Shown: in pieces, positions 1 to 9,416 of the stretch
Numbering within the stretch: the stretch's first letter is position 1
How the letters are laid out: each line of letters starts with the position of its first letter
NCBI GenBank assembly: GCA_018402635.1
Contig: JAGYIP010000011.1
Span: 57,588-121,587, forward strand
DNA: 64,000 nucleotides
DNA from: Burkholderiaceae bacterium
Lineage (GTDB): Bacteria; Pseudomonadota; Gammaproteobacteria; Burkholderiales; Burkholderiaceae_A
Direction: 5' to 3'
Notes under the pieces: model-generated
What the model was told of the DNA's origin: nothing
What the model saw: only the letters and a program-made list of their open reading frames with translations
Database searches by the model: none
Position numbers and translations under genes: made by a program

Positions 1-42
1 GCGACGGTATTGGTTAGGAAACAGCAGGTCGGATACGGACAT
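1..42 (-). CDS. Start of a gene cut by the window edge
   Basis: An ATG at 42-40 on the minus strand opens 14 codons reading MSVSDLLFPNQYRR and continues off the left edge. The phrase SD-LFP---RR resembles the first residues of small winged-helix regulators and nucleotidyltransferase-linked DNA-binding proteins, but 14 residues cannot establish a family. A purine-rich GTGAGAAA lies just upstream as a possible ribosome binding site. The 14-base palindrome at 58-71 sits where an operator would be. The reading frame is seen directly; the regulator idea is inference. Confidence 0.35.
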   Translation of the reverse strand, partial: MSVSDLLFPNQYRR

Positions 43-57
43 ATAGTTTCTCACACG

Positions 58-71
58 AAAACAATTGTTTT
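58..71. promoter_or_regulatory. 14-base perfect palindrome, possible operator
   Basis: AAAACAATTGTTTT is a perfect inverted repeat located 16 bases upstream of the minus-strand start codon at 42. Its place between a divergent start and the tRNA-Ser gene fits an operator for the edge gene, possibly self-regulated. AT-rich palindromes also arise by chance, so the role is inference. Confidence 0.3.
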
Positions 72-178
72 TTTACGAGAAACATTTTACTTGCTGCCCG
101 CCAGTGAGTCCAGTCACCGAGTCTGCGACGCGTTGGACTTGTAACGAGCGAATAAGGAAAGGGCCACCATGCTATTCA

Positions 179-269
179 TGGCGGAGACGGTGGGATTCGA
201 ACCCACGATGGGCTTTTGGCCCATACTCCCTTAGCAGGGGAGCACCTTCGGCCACTCGGTCACGTCTCC
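179..269 (-). tRNA. tRNA-Ser (anticodon GCT)
   Basis: Read on the minus strand the gene folds as a class II tRNA of 91 bases. The acceptor stem GGAGACG pairs with CGTCTCC, followed by G73 and an encoded CCA. The anticodon loop CTGCTAA gives anticodon GCT, reading AGC and AGT serine codons. A long variable arm (TATGGGC/GCCCATC region) is the serine hallmark, and the T-arm carries GGTTCGAATCC. Confidence 0.97.
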
Positions 270-292
270 GCTTGCCAAAGAGTGTACCCGAT

Positions 293-1276
293 TCAGGCTT
301 TTCGACCCAGTTCCGAGGTCTGCTCCTGCGGCAGGGGAATGAACTCAACATCGCTCGCCAGGCTTGGGAAACGGCCCTGCTGCCAGTCGGCCTTGGCCTG
401 CTCAATGCGCTCTTTGGAACTGGCAACGAAGTTCCACCAGAGGTAACGAGGGGCATCCAGCGCCTCACCCCCAAGCACCAAGACACGCGCGTCTGTCTGC
501 GCCATAAGCAGCCAGTGATCGTCTGCAAGGCTTTGAGCGGCGTCAGCTAAAGAACATGGGCTTTTCTTGGAAGCACGAAGAATAACCAGGTCACCGGCCT
601 TTGCGGTGGTCGAGGCATCAAGCTCGACCTCGCCCTTGGCAATGTAGAGGCCGAGTTCAAGATTCAAAATAGAGCCCGACTCTTGGCCAAGGCTGTTCTC
701 CCCTAACAGGTCTTCGCAACGAAGTGAAAAACTTCCACCCGGTTCGAATTCAATGTCGAGCGCAATGGTGGGGCTGTAGGCCTTAACCGGCGAAGCCCTA
801 CCCGCCCACTGACCTGCAAGCACCTTCAGTGAATAGCCATGGGCCTTTGAGCCCTGAAATTCGCGGGCGGGGTAATTGCTGAACTCGGGTTTCATGGCTT
901 CAAGTGGCTTGGGCAGGGCAAGCCATAACTGCATCCCCTCAACCTCTGACCCACTGTTACGAATGTCTTGAGGGACACGCTCGGAATGCACAATGCCCTT
1001 TCCCGCCGCCATAAGGTTCACCGCGCCTGGCTCAATGCGCTGCTCGGTTCCAAGGCTGTCCCGATGCATAAACCCGCCCGAAAACAAATACGTGAATGTA
1101 GCTAGGCCAATGTGCGGGTGTGGACGGACATCGCCTGAGGTCTCGTTTGCAGCGAACTGGGCCGGGCCCATGTGATCAACAAACACAAAGGGGCCAAGCG
1201 CCCGACAACCCTCAACAGGAAGAGCTCGTCGAACAGGAAAGCCGACATCTTTCTGGCTGGATTGCAGAATAATCAT
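293..1276 (-). CDS. Pirin family protein (first of a pair)
   Basis: A 327-residue bicupin of the pirin family. The N-terminal cupin carries the metal-binding pattern HPHIG (His53, His55) and HSE (His97, Glu99), equivalent to the iron ligands of human pirin and of E. coli YhhW, which has quercetinase activity. It is longer than the usual 230-290 residues, with an extra C-terminal tail. The ATG overlaps the stop of the upstream pirin gene by four bases (1273-1276), so the two are probably translationally coupled. Pirins often respond to oxidative or xenobiotic stress; the substrate here cannot be told. Confidence 0.88.
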   Translation of the reverse strand: MIILQSSQKDVGFPVRRALPVEGCRALGPFVFVDHMGPAQFAANETSGDVRPHPHIGLATFTYLFSGGFMHRDSLGTEQRIEPGAVNLMAAGKGIVHSERVPQDIRNSGSEVEGMQLWLALPKPLEAMKPEFSNYPAREFQGSKAHGYSLKVLAGQWAGRASPVKAYSPTIALDIEFEPGGSFSLRCEDLLGENSLGQESGSILNLELGLYIAKGEVELDASTTAKAGDLVILRASKKSPCSLADAAQSLADDHWLLMAQTDARVLVLGGEALDAPRYLWWNFVASSKERIEQAKADWQQGRFPSLASDVEFIPLPQEQTSELGRKA

Positions 1277-2118
1277 GCTGCCAACCGGCCCGACTGATAG
1301 TCGTTAATGGCCTGCTCAATTTCTTCACGGGTATTCATGACGAAGGGGCCATGCTGCACGACAGGCTCTCGCAAGGGTTTAGCAGCAAGCACCAGAAAAC
1401 GCGCGCCCTGGGCGCAGGCCTGCAGATGCAGGCGCTCCCCTTCACCAAAGACAGCCGCATGCTTAAGCGGCAAGGCCTGGGAGAGGCTGGCTGAAGGCGC
1501 CAATTCGCCTTCAAAGACATAGACCATTGCCGTGTGATCAACCGGCAAGGCATGCTCGAAGACCATTCCTGCAGCAAGCTTGACATCAATAAAAAGTGGC
1601 TGGGTGCTGACCCCTTGAATGGGGCCCTGCAGACCCTCGTAGTCACCTGCAATAACCTTGACCCATCGTCCGTCCTCGCTTTGACAAACAGGAATGTCAT
1701 GCGAGGGTATGTCCCGATAGCCAGCGGGCTTCATCTTCTCTGCCGCTGGCAGATTAATCCATAGCTGAAAACCGCGCATGGCTCCTTGCTCTTGCTGAGG
1801 CATCTCCGAGTGAATAATGCCGCGCCCTGCTGTCATCCACTGCACATCCCCACTGCGCAGGTGCCCCTTATTGCCTAAATGATCCTCATGCAGCATATGG
1901 CCCTCGATCATGTAGGTGACCGTCTCAAAGCCACGATGCGGATGGGCGGGAAAGCCAGCAATGTAGTCGTTCGGGTTCTCAGTGCTAAATTCATCAAGCA
2001 TTAAGAAAGGGTCGACGCGACCCTGACTTGAGCCAATGCTTCTAAAAAGCGAGACGCCTGCGCCGTCTGACGTCTTCTGAGCGCGTATAACCTGTTGAAG
2101 TTGACGAACCGATGGCAT
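1273..2118 (-). CDS. Pirin family protein (second of a pair)
   Basis: A 281-residue bicupin protein with pirin metal ligands His59 and His61 (AHPHRGFE) plus His103 and Glu105 (IIHSE). The family contains iron-dependent quercetin dioxygenase-like enzymes and redox-sensing nuclear proteins; the bacterial substrates are mostly unknown. It is the upstream member of a two-gene minus-strand unit and its stop overlaps the next pirin's ATG. The two paralogues differ clearly in sequence, so this is an old duplication. A fragment of an azoreductase gene lies directly upstream, suggesting the locus once held another quinone or xenobiotic stress gene. Confidence 0.9.
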   Translation of the reverse strand: MPSVRQLQQVIRAQKTSDGAGVSLFRSIGSSQGRVDPFLMLDEFSTENPNDYIAGFPAHPHRGFETVTYMIEGHMLHEDHLGNKGHLRSGDVQWMTAGRGIIHSEMPQQEQGAMRGFQLWINLPAAEKMKPAGYRDIPSHDIPVCQSEDGRWVKVIAGDYEGLQGPIQGVSTQPLFIDVKLAAGMVFEHALPVDHTAMVYVFEGELAPSASLSQALPLKHAAVFGEGERLHLQACAQGARFLVLAAKPLREPVVQHGPFVMNTREEIEQAINDYQSGRLAA

Positions 2119-2143
2119 GTACAGGACCCCCCCTAACCCTTAA

Positions 2144-2281
2144 CTAAGCAACCTTAAGCTCGCTTTGCGCACTCTGCAAGGACTTTTCTTTCTGCTCGGC
2201 AGTAATGAAACGGCCCTGTGCATAAATGAACCTCACAGCATCGATACCAACAAACCCTAATAACATTCGCACAGATCGGCC
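2144..2281 (-). pseudogene. azoR: C-terminal remnant of an FMN-dependent NADH-azoreductase
   Basis: Minus-strand reading gives 45 residues from a stop at 2282-2284 to a TAG at 2144-2146. They contain MLLGFVGIDAVRFIYAQG and end SELKVA. This matches the C-terminus of AzoR, whose family ends LLGF-G---V-FV-AEG followed by a helix. A full AzoR is about 200 residues, so roughly the first 155 are missing; lysC begins where they should be. No start codon with a ribosome site is present. I read it as a gene tail left after a deletion that joined it to the lysC 3' end. The match is from memory of the family. Confidence 0.7.
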
Positions 2282-2303
2282 TCAGGGCCTTGGGCTCTAT
2301 GCG

Positions 2304-3566
2304 TTAAGCAGCATAGCTTTCATCGGCAAGCCCAAAGGCTTTGTGCAGCGACCGCACGGCAAGCTCCATGTACTTGTCTGCAATGACCACCGAGATCTTG
2401 ATCTCGCTTGTGGAGATCATTTGAATATTAATGCCCTCGGCCGCCAGGGTTTCAAACATCTGGCTTGCAACACCCACATGGCTGCGCATACCAATGCCCA
2501 CCACAGACACCTTACAGATCTGGCCATCGCTTGAAATATCACGCGCCTGAATTTCAGGCTGAACCTTGTCGCTTAGAACGGCAAGCGCCTTTTGCAGCTC
2601 GTTGCGATGAACAGTAAACGAGAAGTCGGTCATGCCGTCGTGGCTGGCATTTTGAATAATCATGTCGACATCAATGTTCGCTGCGGCAACAGGGCCTAAA
2701 ATTTTCGAGGCGATGCCAGGCCTGTCGGGCACGCCGGCCACCGTAATTTTGGCCTCGTCGCGGTTAAAGGCAATTCCAGAAATAACAGCCTGTTCCATTG
2801 TTTCATCGTCCTCGTAGGTAATTAGGGTGCCCGACTGCGCCTCTTGTTCCAGGTTGATCTCGGGGTCGGTGAGGCTAGAAAGCACACGGGTCTTCACACG
2901 GTACTTGCCTGCAAATTCCACCGATCGAATCTGCAGCACCTTAGAGCCCAGGCTTGCCATTTCAAGCATTTCTTCAAAGGTAATTTTTGCCAGGCGCCTG
3001 GCCTCGGGCTCGACCCGCGGGTCGGTGGTGTAGACACCATCCACATCGGTGTAAATAAGACACTCTTCTGCCTTCAACGCCGCGGCAATAGCCACAGCCG
3101 ATGTGTCTGAGCCACCTCGACCAAGCGTGGTGACCGACCCCTGATCATCAAGGCCCTGAAAACCAGTAATAACAACAACATGGCCGCTATCGAGATCTTC
3201 AAGCACCCTTTGATCATCAATGGATTCAATACGCGCCTTGGTGTAGGCGCTATTGGTTCGCACCGGAACCTGCCAGCCTGTGTAGCTGCGAGCCTTCACA
3301 CCCTGCTTTTGCAAGGCCAAGGCCAGTAGACCAACCGACACCTGCTCACCCGTGGCCGCAATCTGATCGAGCTCACGGGGATCGGGGGTCTCGGTGATTT
3401 CTTTAGCAAGCCCCAGGAGGCGGTTTGTTTCACCACTCATGGCAGAAGGGACCACCACCATACGATGGCCAGCCCTGTGCCACTTGGCGACACGCCGGGC
3501 AACATTCTGAATGCGCTCGGTCGAGCCCATGCTCGTGCCGCCGTACTTATGAACAATAAGCGCCAT
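2304..3566 (-). CDS. lysC: Aspartate kinase
   Basis: Aspartokinase phosphorylates L-aspartate, the first step to lysine, threonine and methionine. The protein (420 residues from the chosen start) opens MALIVHKYGGTSMGS, the amino-acid kinase signature, and ends with two ACT regulatory domains (about residues 260-420), so lysine/threonine feedback control is likely. An in-frame ATG at 3584 would add six residues, but family members begin at MALIV. The start lies eight bases after the tilS stop, or overlaps it if 3584 is used. asd, dapA and metZ of the same pathway are elsewhere in the window. Confidence 0.96.
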   Translation of the reverse strand: MALIVHKYGGTSMGSTERIQNVARRVAKWHRAGHRMVVVPSAMSGETNRLLGLAKEITETPDPRELDQIAATGEQVSVGLLALALQKQGVKARSYTGWQVPVRTNSAYTKARIESIDDQRVLEDLDSGHVVVITGFQGLDDQGSVTTLGRGGSDTSAVAIAAALKAEECLIYTDVDGVYTTDPRVEPEARRLAKITFEEMLEMASLGSKVLQIRSVEFAGKYRVKTRVLSSLTDPEINLEQEAQSGTLITYEDDETMEQAVISGIAFNRDEAKITVAGVPDRPGIASKILGPVAAANIDVDMIIQNASHDGMTDFSFTVHRNELQKALAVLSDKVQPEIQARDISSDGQICKVSVVGIGMRSHVGVASQMFETLAAEGINIQMISTSEIKISVVIADKYMELAVRSLHKAFGLADESYAA

Positions 3567-3574
3567 AAACTTTT

Positions 3575-4744
3575 CTACACCCATTCAACCGTAAGAAATC
3601 CAGCTCGCAACCTTACCCGAAACGACGGGCCGCCTCCAGTGGAAGGGGCCGTCACCGCAAGTAAAGGGCGACGGCCAGCCCGAGCGGTCCGCAGTTGACG
3701 AAGAAATTCTTCAAGCCTACGAGCCGGTGGCATGGCTGCACCCGGTACTTTTTGATGGCCAACCAGCCAGGCCCGAAATGTTCGTGTCTGCCGTGCCGCC
3801 GGTAGGCGTAGTAAGGCAGTAAGGCTAAGCCCTTGGGGCTCGATACAGCCTGCGAGATCGTCCTGATCAAGCTGCTCAAGCAGCAGACGGGCCTGCTGAA
3901 GATGCTGCAGGCTGCGGGTCATGGCAGCCACGGCCCCGGGTCGCATAGCACGCAGTACGGGAAAGACCTGCTGGCGCAGCCTGTTTCTGTCTTGATCAAG
4001 CAGGGCATTGCTGGGATCTTCAATAAAAGGAAGCTTGCAGCTGCGTGCATAGTCTTCAAGCGTGCTGCGGGTAAGCGACAGAAGCGGGCGCCACAGAATG
4101 TAGCCCTCTCGCTGGCTAAGCACAGGCATGGCCGATAGGCCCTCAAGACCCGCGCCCCGCATCCACTGCAAAAGCGCCGTCTCGACCTGGTCGTTGGCAT
4201 GATGGGCAAGCACCAGCACAGGCCAGTTCGAGCTGTCCGGGTCGTAAGGTAAGGCAGGCGGCTTGGCTAACCCGGGTTCTTCTGCTCGCCGCGATGCTGC
4301 CTTAAGGCCCATAACCTGCTCAAAGGCGGCGTAACGACGCAGCCTTGCGCTTGCCTCAAGCCCGAGCTGGCTTGCCTGGCCTTGAATCTGGGCGGGGCGT
4401 TTCACCGTAAGGGCGACTTTCCAGAGTCTGGCCATTTCACGGCAATGGCGCTCAAACTGCATGGCGGCTGGCTGCAATCGATGATTCACATGGACCGCCA
4501 TTAGCCGGCCACCCAACGGGCGCATAACCTGAAGGAGGGCATGGGTGAGCACCGAGGAGTCAAGCCCGCCTGAGAAACCAATGAAAAGGCTGCGCTTGGA
4601 AAGGTCTGCGGCCTTAAAAGCTGGGGCTGAGGCTGAGCCCGTGCCCGTGCCCGTGCCCGTAAGGGCTTCAATAACCGAATGACTTACCGCGGCGCGGCGC
4701 CTTGGGGTCTTGCCATCAGCCCCCACCTGCCCACTGGGTATCAA
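3575..4744 (-). CDS. tilS: tRNA(Ile)-lysidine synthetase
   Basis: TilS uses ATP and lysine to convert C34 of the CAT-anticodon tRNA-Ile to lysidine, which lets it read AUA. The PP-loop motif SGGLDSS is at residues 58-64, followed by the VHVNH segment and the conserved LAHHANDQVET motif. At 389 residues it is shorter than E. coli TilS (about 430). The N-terminal 50 residues are poorly conserved and include a TG repeat encoded by a hexamer repeat (4637-4660). The start used is TTG; no strong ribosome site settles it, and the true start may be internal. Confidence 0.92.
   Translation of the reverse strand: MIPSGQVGADGKTPRRRAAVSHSVIEALTGTGTGTGSASAPAFKAADLSKRSLFIGFSGGLDSSVLTHALLQVMRPLGGRLMAVHVNHRLQPAAMQFERHCREMARLWKVALTVKRPAQIQGQASQLGLEASARLRRYAAFEQVMGLKAASRRAEEPGLAKPPALPYDPDSSNWPVLVLAHHANDQVETALLQWMRGAGLEGLSAMPVLSQREGYILWRPLLSLTRSTLEDYARSCKLPFIEDPSNALLDQDRNRLRQQVFPVLRAMRPGAVAAMTRSLQHLQQARLLLEQLDQDDLAGCIEPQGLSLTALLRLPAARQTRTFRAWLVGHQKVPGAAMPPARRLEEFLRQLRTARAGRRPLLAVTAPSTGGGPSFRVRLRAGFLTVEWV
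4637..4660. repeat. Hexamer tandem repeat (GCCCGT)x4 inside tilS
   Basis: Four perfect copies of GCCCGT lie within the N-terminal part of tilS and encode four Thr-Gly pairs (residues 29-36). Six-base units keep the frame, so copy number changes would only lengthen or shorten the linker. Confidence 0.9.
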
Positions 4745-4803
4745 GGCATTAACCCCATGAGGTCGCGCGTTCTAGCCAAGCCCTTAGCCCGCAGACCTAA
4801 GGC

Positions 4804-5778
4804 TTAGGCCTTTACTGCAGGCTGCTTGACTCGTCCATAGGCGCGCACGCGCTGCTGGCGCCTGGCAACCAGGGCATCTGCATCAAGCCCCTCAACCTGG
4901 GCAAGGCCGTCGAGCAAGGCCTTCTTCAAGGCATCGGCGGCCTTTGAAGGCGACCGATGGGCACCGCCTAAAGGCTCGTTGACCACCTTATCAACAAGGC
5001 CCAGAGACTTAAGCTTTGGCGCCGTTACGCCAAGGGCCTCTGCCGCATCGGCGGCCTTGTCGGCGCGCTTCCAGAGAATGGACGCGCAGCCTTCAGGCGA
5101 AATAACGGAATAGGTGGCGTACTGCATCATGACCAGGTGATCGGCAACGGCAATGGCAAGCGCGCCACCGGACCCCCCCTCCCCAATGACAGCGGCCACA
5201 ATGGGAACGCGCAGCCCCGCCATAACAAACAAGTTTCGGCCAATGGCCTCGCTCTGCCCACGCTCTTCAGCCCCAATACCAGGGTAGGCCCCCGGGGTAT
5301 CAATGAGCGTAATAACAGGAAGGCTAAAGCGCTCTGCAAGCTTCATGAGGCGCTCGGCCTTGCGATAGCCCTCGGGCCTTGGCATTCCAAAATTACGATA
5401 CGTGCGCTCTTTAAGATCGCGGCCCTTTTGGTGGCCAATAACCATCACCGAACGGCCTTCAAGCCTGGCAAGCCCTCCAACAATGGCGGGGTCGTCTGCA
5501 AAGCCTCGGTCGCCATGAAGCTCTTTGAAGTCTGTGAAGGCCTTTTCGATGTAATCGAGCGTGTAGGGCCGCTGGGGATGGCGCGCAACCTGTGAAATTT
5601 GCCAGGAGGAGAGCTGCGCGTAGAGCTCTTTAATTTGAATATCAGCCTTCTCACGAAGCTTTTGAATTTCCTCAGAGATATCGACTGCACCGTCGGCCTG
5701 GGTGAACTGCAGCTCCTGAATCTTTGATTCCAGATCTGCCACGGCCTTTTCAAAATCTAAAAACGTCGGTTTTGTCAT
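4804..5778 (-). CDS. accA: Acetyl-CoA carboxylase carboxyltransferase subunit alpha
   Basis: The alpha subunit pairs with AccD to move the carboxyl group from biotin to acetyl-CoA, making malonyl-CoA for fatty acids. The protein is 324 residues from [13 protein letters not shown], the family start. The upstream in-frame ATG at 5808 would add an unconserved leader, and an AGAGGA lies upstream of the chosen ATG. The crotonase-like core contains [25 protein letters not shown] and [10 protein letters not shown], which form the CoA pocket and oxyanion holes. accD is at 44.1-45.0 kb, so the two carboxyltransferase subunits are not in one operon here. Confidence 0.97.
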   Translation of the reverse strand: MTKPTFLDFEKAVADLESKIQELQFTQADGAVDISEEIQKLREKADIQIKELYAQLSSWQISQVARHPQRPYTLDYIEKAFTDFKELHGDRGFADDPAIVGGLARLEGRSVMVIGHQKGRDLKERTYRNFGMPRPEGYRKAERLMKLAERFSLPVITLIDTPGAYPGIGAEERGQSEAIGRNLFVMAGLRVPIVAAVIGEGGSGGALAIAVADHLVMMQYATYSVISPEGCASILWKRADKAADAAEALGVTAPKLKSLGLVDKVVNEPLGGAHRSPSKAADALKKALLDGLAQVEGLDADALVARRQQRVRAYGRVKQPAVKA

Positions 5779-5817
5779 GCCCCTATTGTCCTCTAAATTG
5801 AGGCTCAACGAGCCAGG

Positions 5818-7269
5818 CTATGCCCTTCGCCAGCGACTACCCGTCGGGCCATCTTCCACCACAATGCCCTGCGTCACCAGTTCATCGCGAATGGCATCAG
5901 CCCGAGCAAAGTCTTTGGCCTTTTTGGCTTCAAGGCGTTGCTGCAGCTTTTGTTCAATACCCTCGTCGCTTAAGCCCTGCATGGCCTGCCGGCCTGCCGC
6001 CTTCTTGGCATCTTCGGGGGCCCGAAGCAATAGGCCCACGACCGACGCCAATCCCCTAAGAAGCTCGCCAAGTTCAAGACTCGCCTGGCGGTTTAGTTCA
6101 GATGCAATACCAAAGAGCGCAGCAATGGCCTCGGGGGTATTGAAGTCGTCCTGCATGGCCTGGCAAAAGGCTAAGGCCTGGGGATGGTCTGAGGCGAGCG
6201 CCTTGGCTACGAGGTTTTGCTTGTGTTGCGAGCCTTCTTCAAGCGCTGAATCCACACCCGCCAATTGCAAGGCCGTGTAAAGCCGGTGCAGCCCAGCGCG
6301 TGCCTCTTGCAGCGCTACATCGGAGTAATTAATAGGGCTGCGGTATTGCGTTTTTAGAATAAAGAAGCGAACCACCTCGGCATCCACATGGGCCAGCACA
6401 TCGCGCACTGTGAAGAAGTTGCCCAGGGACTTCGACATCTTTTCATTGTCAATATTGACAAACCCGTTGTGCATCCAGATGTTGACAAAGGGTTTGCCCG
6501 TTTCTTGTCGGTAGGCGCCTTCGGACTGGGCAATTTCATTTTCATGATGGGGGAACTGCAGGTCGGCCCCACCGCCATGAATGTCGAACTGCTTGCCCAG
6601 AAGGCTGCAGCTCATGGCCGAGCACTCTATATGCCAGCCTGGTCGTCCAAGCCCGTAGGGCGAAGACCAGACGGCCTCTTTGGGCTCTTCGGGCTTGGCG
6701 CGCTTCCAGAGTACAAAGTCCAGAGGGTCGCGCTTGCCTTCGGCAACGGCAACCCGCTCGCCTGCTCGAAGCTCGTCCACCGACTTGCCCGAGAGCCTGC
6801 CGTAGCCAGGGAAACTGCGCACGGAATAGTGCACATCACCAGGCTGGCCCGAGCTGTCGAGATCTTGGTAGGCATGGCCATTGGCCTGGAGCCTTTGAAT
6901 AAGCTCGAGCATTTCTGGCACAAACTGTGTGGCACGCGGCTCGTGATGCGGGGGCAGCACACCAAGCGCGTGGGCGTCTTCGTCGGTGGCCTGAATCATT
7001 CGCTGGGTAAGTGCGCTAATGGGCTCGTTGTTTTCAACCGCTCGACGAATAATCTTGTCGTCGATGTCGGTGATGTTACGAACATAGGTGACCTTGTAAC
7101 CAAAGGCCTCAAGCCAGCGGCGCACCATGTCAAAAACAACCAGCACACGCGCATGGCCAATATGGCAAAAGTCGTACACAGTAAGGCCACAGACATACAA
7201 GCGAACATGCCCAGGCTCAATAGGAACAAGCGGCTCCTTGGAGCGCGTTAAGGAGTTGTAGATTTTCAA
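5818..7269 (-). CDS. cysS: Cysteinyl-tRNA synthetase
   Basis: A class I aminoacyl-tRNA synthetase of 483 residues. The HIGH motif is at residues 36-39 (CHIGHAR) and KMSKS at 277-281. Zinc ligands are visible at Cys27, Cys216 and His241, which select cysteine over serine. The C-terminal part is the DALR and anticodon-binding region. The start is TTG, preceded by AAAGAAG; no closer ATG fits the family start KIYNSLT. It diverges from the TPR-cyclophilin gene across a 93-base gap that must hold both promoters. Confidence 0.97.
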   Translation of the reverse strand: MKIYNSLTRSKEPLVPIEPGHVRLYVCGLTVYDFCHIGHARVLVVFDMVRRWLEAFGYKVTYVRNITDIDDKIIRRAVENNEPISALTQRMIQATDEDAHALGVLPPHHEPRATQFVPEMLELIQRLQANGHAYQDLDSSGQPGDVHYSVRSFPGYGRLSGKSVDELRAGERVAVAEGKRDPLDFVLWKRAKPEEPKEAVWSSPYGLGRPGWHIECSAMSCSLLGKQFDIHGGGADLQFPHHENEIAQSEGAYRQETGKPFVNIWMHNGFVNIDNEKMSKSLGNFFTVRDVLAHVDAEVVRFFILKTQYRSPINYSDVALQEARAGLHRLYTALQLAGVDSALEEGSQHKQNLVAKALASDHPQALAFCQAMQDDFNTPEAIAALFGIASELNRQASLELGELLRGLASVVGLLLRAPEDAKKAAGRQAMQGLSDEGIEQKLQQRLEAKKAKDFARADAIRDELVTQGIVVEDGPTGSRWRRA

Positions 7270-7362
7270 GGGTCAGATCTTCTTTAAAACTTCTGGCATT
7301 CTAGGGCCTATTGCGAAATCAAATTCAATAACAAGGCTCGCTTGATCAAGGAGGCAGGCTGC

Positions 7363-8601
7363 ATGTTGTTTAAACAGACGAAAAACAAGGGGCAATGGCC
7401 GATTGCCAAACAAGTTCGTGGGCTTGCCTTGGCGCTCTTTGCCTTGGGTTCGGCGGCCGTGTTCACAGCAGGCTTGCTTGGCAACAGCCCAAGCTTTGCC
7501 CAGGCCATTAACCTTCCAACCGAGCAGGCTCCCTTGCTTTCGCAGTCCATCCGCGAGGCAACTGACCTTATTGAGCTTCGACAGTTCGACCGTGCACGGC
7601 CCTTGATTGAAAAGGGCCTTGAAAATAACCCGCGCGACCCTCAGTGGCGCTTTCTTGAGGCCATGGTGCTTGCCGACATGCAGTCTCCAGAAAAGGCCAT
7701 TGCAGCCTTTGAGTCTTTGGTTGATGAGTTTCCTGAACTGGCAGAGCCCTACAACAACCTTGCCGTGCTTTACTTACGCCTAGGCCAGCCCGAGCGAGCG
7801 CAAGAAGCCCTTGAACGCGCCATTGTGAATCGCCCCGACTACGGCCTAGCCCATGAAAACCTGGGCGACCTTTATGTTCAGCTAGCCCTAAGGGCCTACG
7901 AGGCAGGGGCAAAGGCGCAAGGGGCATCGGCCTTTCTTGAACCCAAGCGCGATCACTTATTGAATATTCCCTCGGCACGGCTAGGCCGGCCCTCAACTCC
8001 TGCCGTCGATCAAGCGCCTGTTCGTTACGACGAACCTCCACCACAGACAAGGGAAGGCTTTCTTCCTGTTGCGAAATTTCAAACAAGCTCACGAAAGGCA
8101 AAACCCATGGTTGAACTCAAAACCTCGATGGGCAGCATTAAGCTGCAACTCAATGAAGAAAAGGCCCCGAAGACGGTGGCCAACTTCCTAAGCTACGTGA
8201 ACGACGGGCACTTCAACGGCACCATCTTTCATCGAGTCATTAACGGATTCATGATTCAAGGCGGGGGCTTTGATCTGGCAATGGATCAAAAGAACGTGAA
8301 AGAGCCTATTGAAAACGAGGCCAACAACGGCTTGAAGAACAAGGCCTACACGGTGGCTATGGCCCGCACCGGCGACCCACATTCGGCCACCGCTCAGTTC
8401 TTCATTAACGTGGCAGACAACGACTTTCTTGACCACACGGCACCTAACCCGCGCGGCTGGGGCTACGCCGTCTTTGCTGAGGTTGTTGAGGGTAAAGACG
8501 TCGTCGATAAGATTCGCGCTGTGAAAACCGCAACCAAAGGCTTTCATGAGAATGTTCCTGTTGAGGCGGTCGTTATAGAGTCGGCCTCTGTTGTGAAGTG
8601 A
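7363..8601 (+). CDS. TPR protein fused to a cyclophilin-type peptidyl-prolyl isomerase
   Basis: A single 412-residue frame. The ATG at 7363 follows AAGGAGG (7348-7354) at eight bases, so it is preferred over an upstream in-frame codon. Residues 1-48 are a signal peptide ending SFAQA. Residues about 55-190 hold tetratricopeptide repeats ([19 protein letters not shown]). A proline-rich linker follows. Residues 249-412 are a whole PpiB-like cyclophilin of 164 residues with the catalytic FHRVI--FMIQGG and ATAQFFINV segments. In relatives I know, the TPR gene, ppiA and ppiB are separate between cysS and lpxH; here they appear merged. An internal ATG at 8107 could also yield free PpiB. Confidence 0.85.
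   Translation: MLFKQTKNKGQWPIAKQVRGLALALFALGSAAVFTAGLLGNSPSFAQAINLPTEQAPLLSQSIREATDLIELRQFDRARPLIEKGLENNPRDPQWRFLEAMVLADMQSPEKAIAAFESLVDEFPELAEPYNNLAVLYLRLGQPERAQEALERAIVNRPDYGLAHENLGDLYVQLALRAYEAGAKAQGASAFLEPKRDHLLNIPSARLGRPSTPAVDQAPVRYDEPPPQTREGFLPVAKFQTSSRKAKPMVELKTSMGSIKLQLNEEKAPKTVANFLSYVNDGHFNGTIFHRVINGFMIQGGGFDLAMDQKNVKEPIENEANNGLKNKAYTVAMARTGDPHSATAQFFINVADNDFLDHTAPNPRGWGYAVFAEVVEGKDVVDKIRAVKTATKGFHENVPVEAVVIESASVVK
8093..8098 (+). promoter_or_regulatory. Possible internal ribosome binding site for free PpiB
   Basis: GAAAGG lies eight bases before an in-frame ATG at 8107. That ATG is where a stand-alone PpiB would begin (MVELKTSMG). Spacing and sequence are good for initiation, which would make a cytoplasmic isomerase alongside the exported fusion. 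This is inference from position. Confidence 0.4.
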
Positions 8602-9416
8602 GACCACTGAACTCGCTTGTGCTTGATGGTGCAAGCGAGCCTCTATTCTTTTCGGATGTTCATCTCGGTGAGGAATGCCCCTTACTAACAGAGCCCTTCC
8701 TTGCCTGGCTTGACAAGGCCCTTGCCTCAAGCAAGACCGTCTTTATTCTTGGTGACCTTTTTAATGCCTGGATTGGCGATGATCTGCTGGAGCAAGACCG
8801 TTTGTTTCCAGAAACGGTGCGTGCAGCAAGGGCAGTCTGCCAAAAGCTAAAGGCTTTTACAGAGGCCGAAGGGGCCGCCTACTTCATGGCAGGTAACCGC
8901 GATTTTTTAATTGGCCCGAATTTTTTTAAACGCTCGGGCCTCAGACCCATTGCCCAAGAATGCCTTTTGCAGTTTGCAGGACGCCGCTGGCTGCTCTGTC
9001 ATGGTGACCATCTCTGCATTGATGATCGACCACACCAAGACCTTCGCAGCCGACTCTTAAGCCCTTCATGGCAGGCCGAGTTTCTTGCAACCTCGCTGGC
9101 AAGCCGAGCGGAGTTTGCAACGACGCTGCGCGAGAAAAGTCAGGCAGCCAAGGCAATGAAGGCAGAGGAAATTATGGATGTGAATCGGGATGAATGCCTG
9201 CGACGCGTTCGTCACCATGAGTGCCTTGGCCTTATTCATGGTCATACCCACCGGCCGGGCAGTTACCCAATGGCCGAGGGCTTGATGCGCTGGGTCATTC
9301 CCGACTGGTATGCAAGGCCGAACCAAGAGAAGTATGCGGGCTATGATTCAGCTGGCTTCGCGGGGGGCTTTCTGCGGCTAACTGGCGCAGGCCCTGAACT
9401 TATTAAGGTTTCGTAG
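8598..9416 (+). CDS. lpxH: UDP-2,3-diacylglucosamine diphosphatase
   Basis: LpxH hydrolyses UDP-2,3-diacylglucosamine to lipid X in lipid A synthesis, at the inner membrane face. The 272-residue protein has all calcineurin-like metal motifs: SDVHLG (Asp20, His22), GDLFNAW (Asp53), GNRD (Asn100), CHGD (His135) and HGHTHRP (His214, His216, His218). The GTG start overlaps the stop of the cyclophilin gene as GTGA, so translation is probably coupled. Its 3' end overlaps the 3' end of cysE, on the other strand, by 14 bases. Confidence 0.94.
   Translation: MRPLNSLVLDGASEPLFFSDVHLGEECPLLTEPFLAWLDKALASSKTVFILGDLFNAWIGDDLLEQDRLFPETVRAARAVCQKLKAFTEAEGAAYFMAGNRDFLIGPNFFKRSGLRPIAQECLLQFAGRRWLLCHGDHLCIDDRPHQDLRSRLLSPSWQAEFLATSLASRAEFATTLREKSQAAKAMKAEEIMDVNRDECLRRVRHHECLGLIHGHTHRPGSYPMAEGLMRWVIPDWYARPNQEKYAGYDSAGFAGGFLRLTGAGPELIKVS

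Noticed and set aside
65..550. Plus-strand open frame across tRNA-Ser
   Set aside because: It crosses a tRNA and is antisense to the pirin gene; composition is that of a shadow frame.
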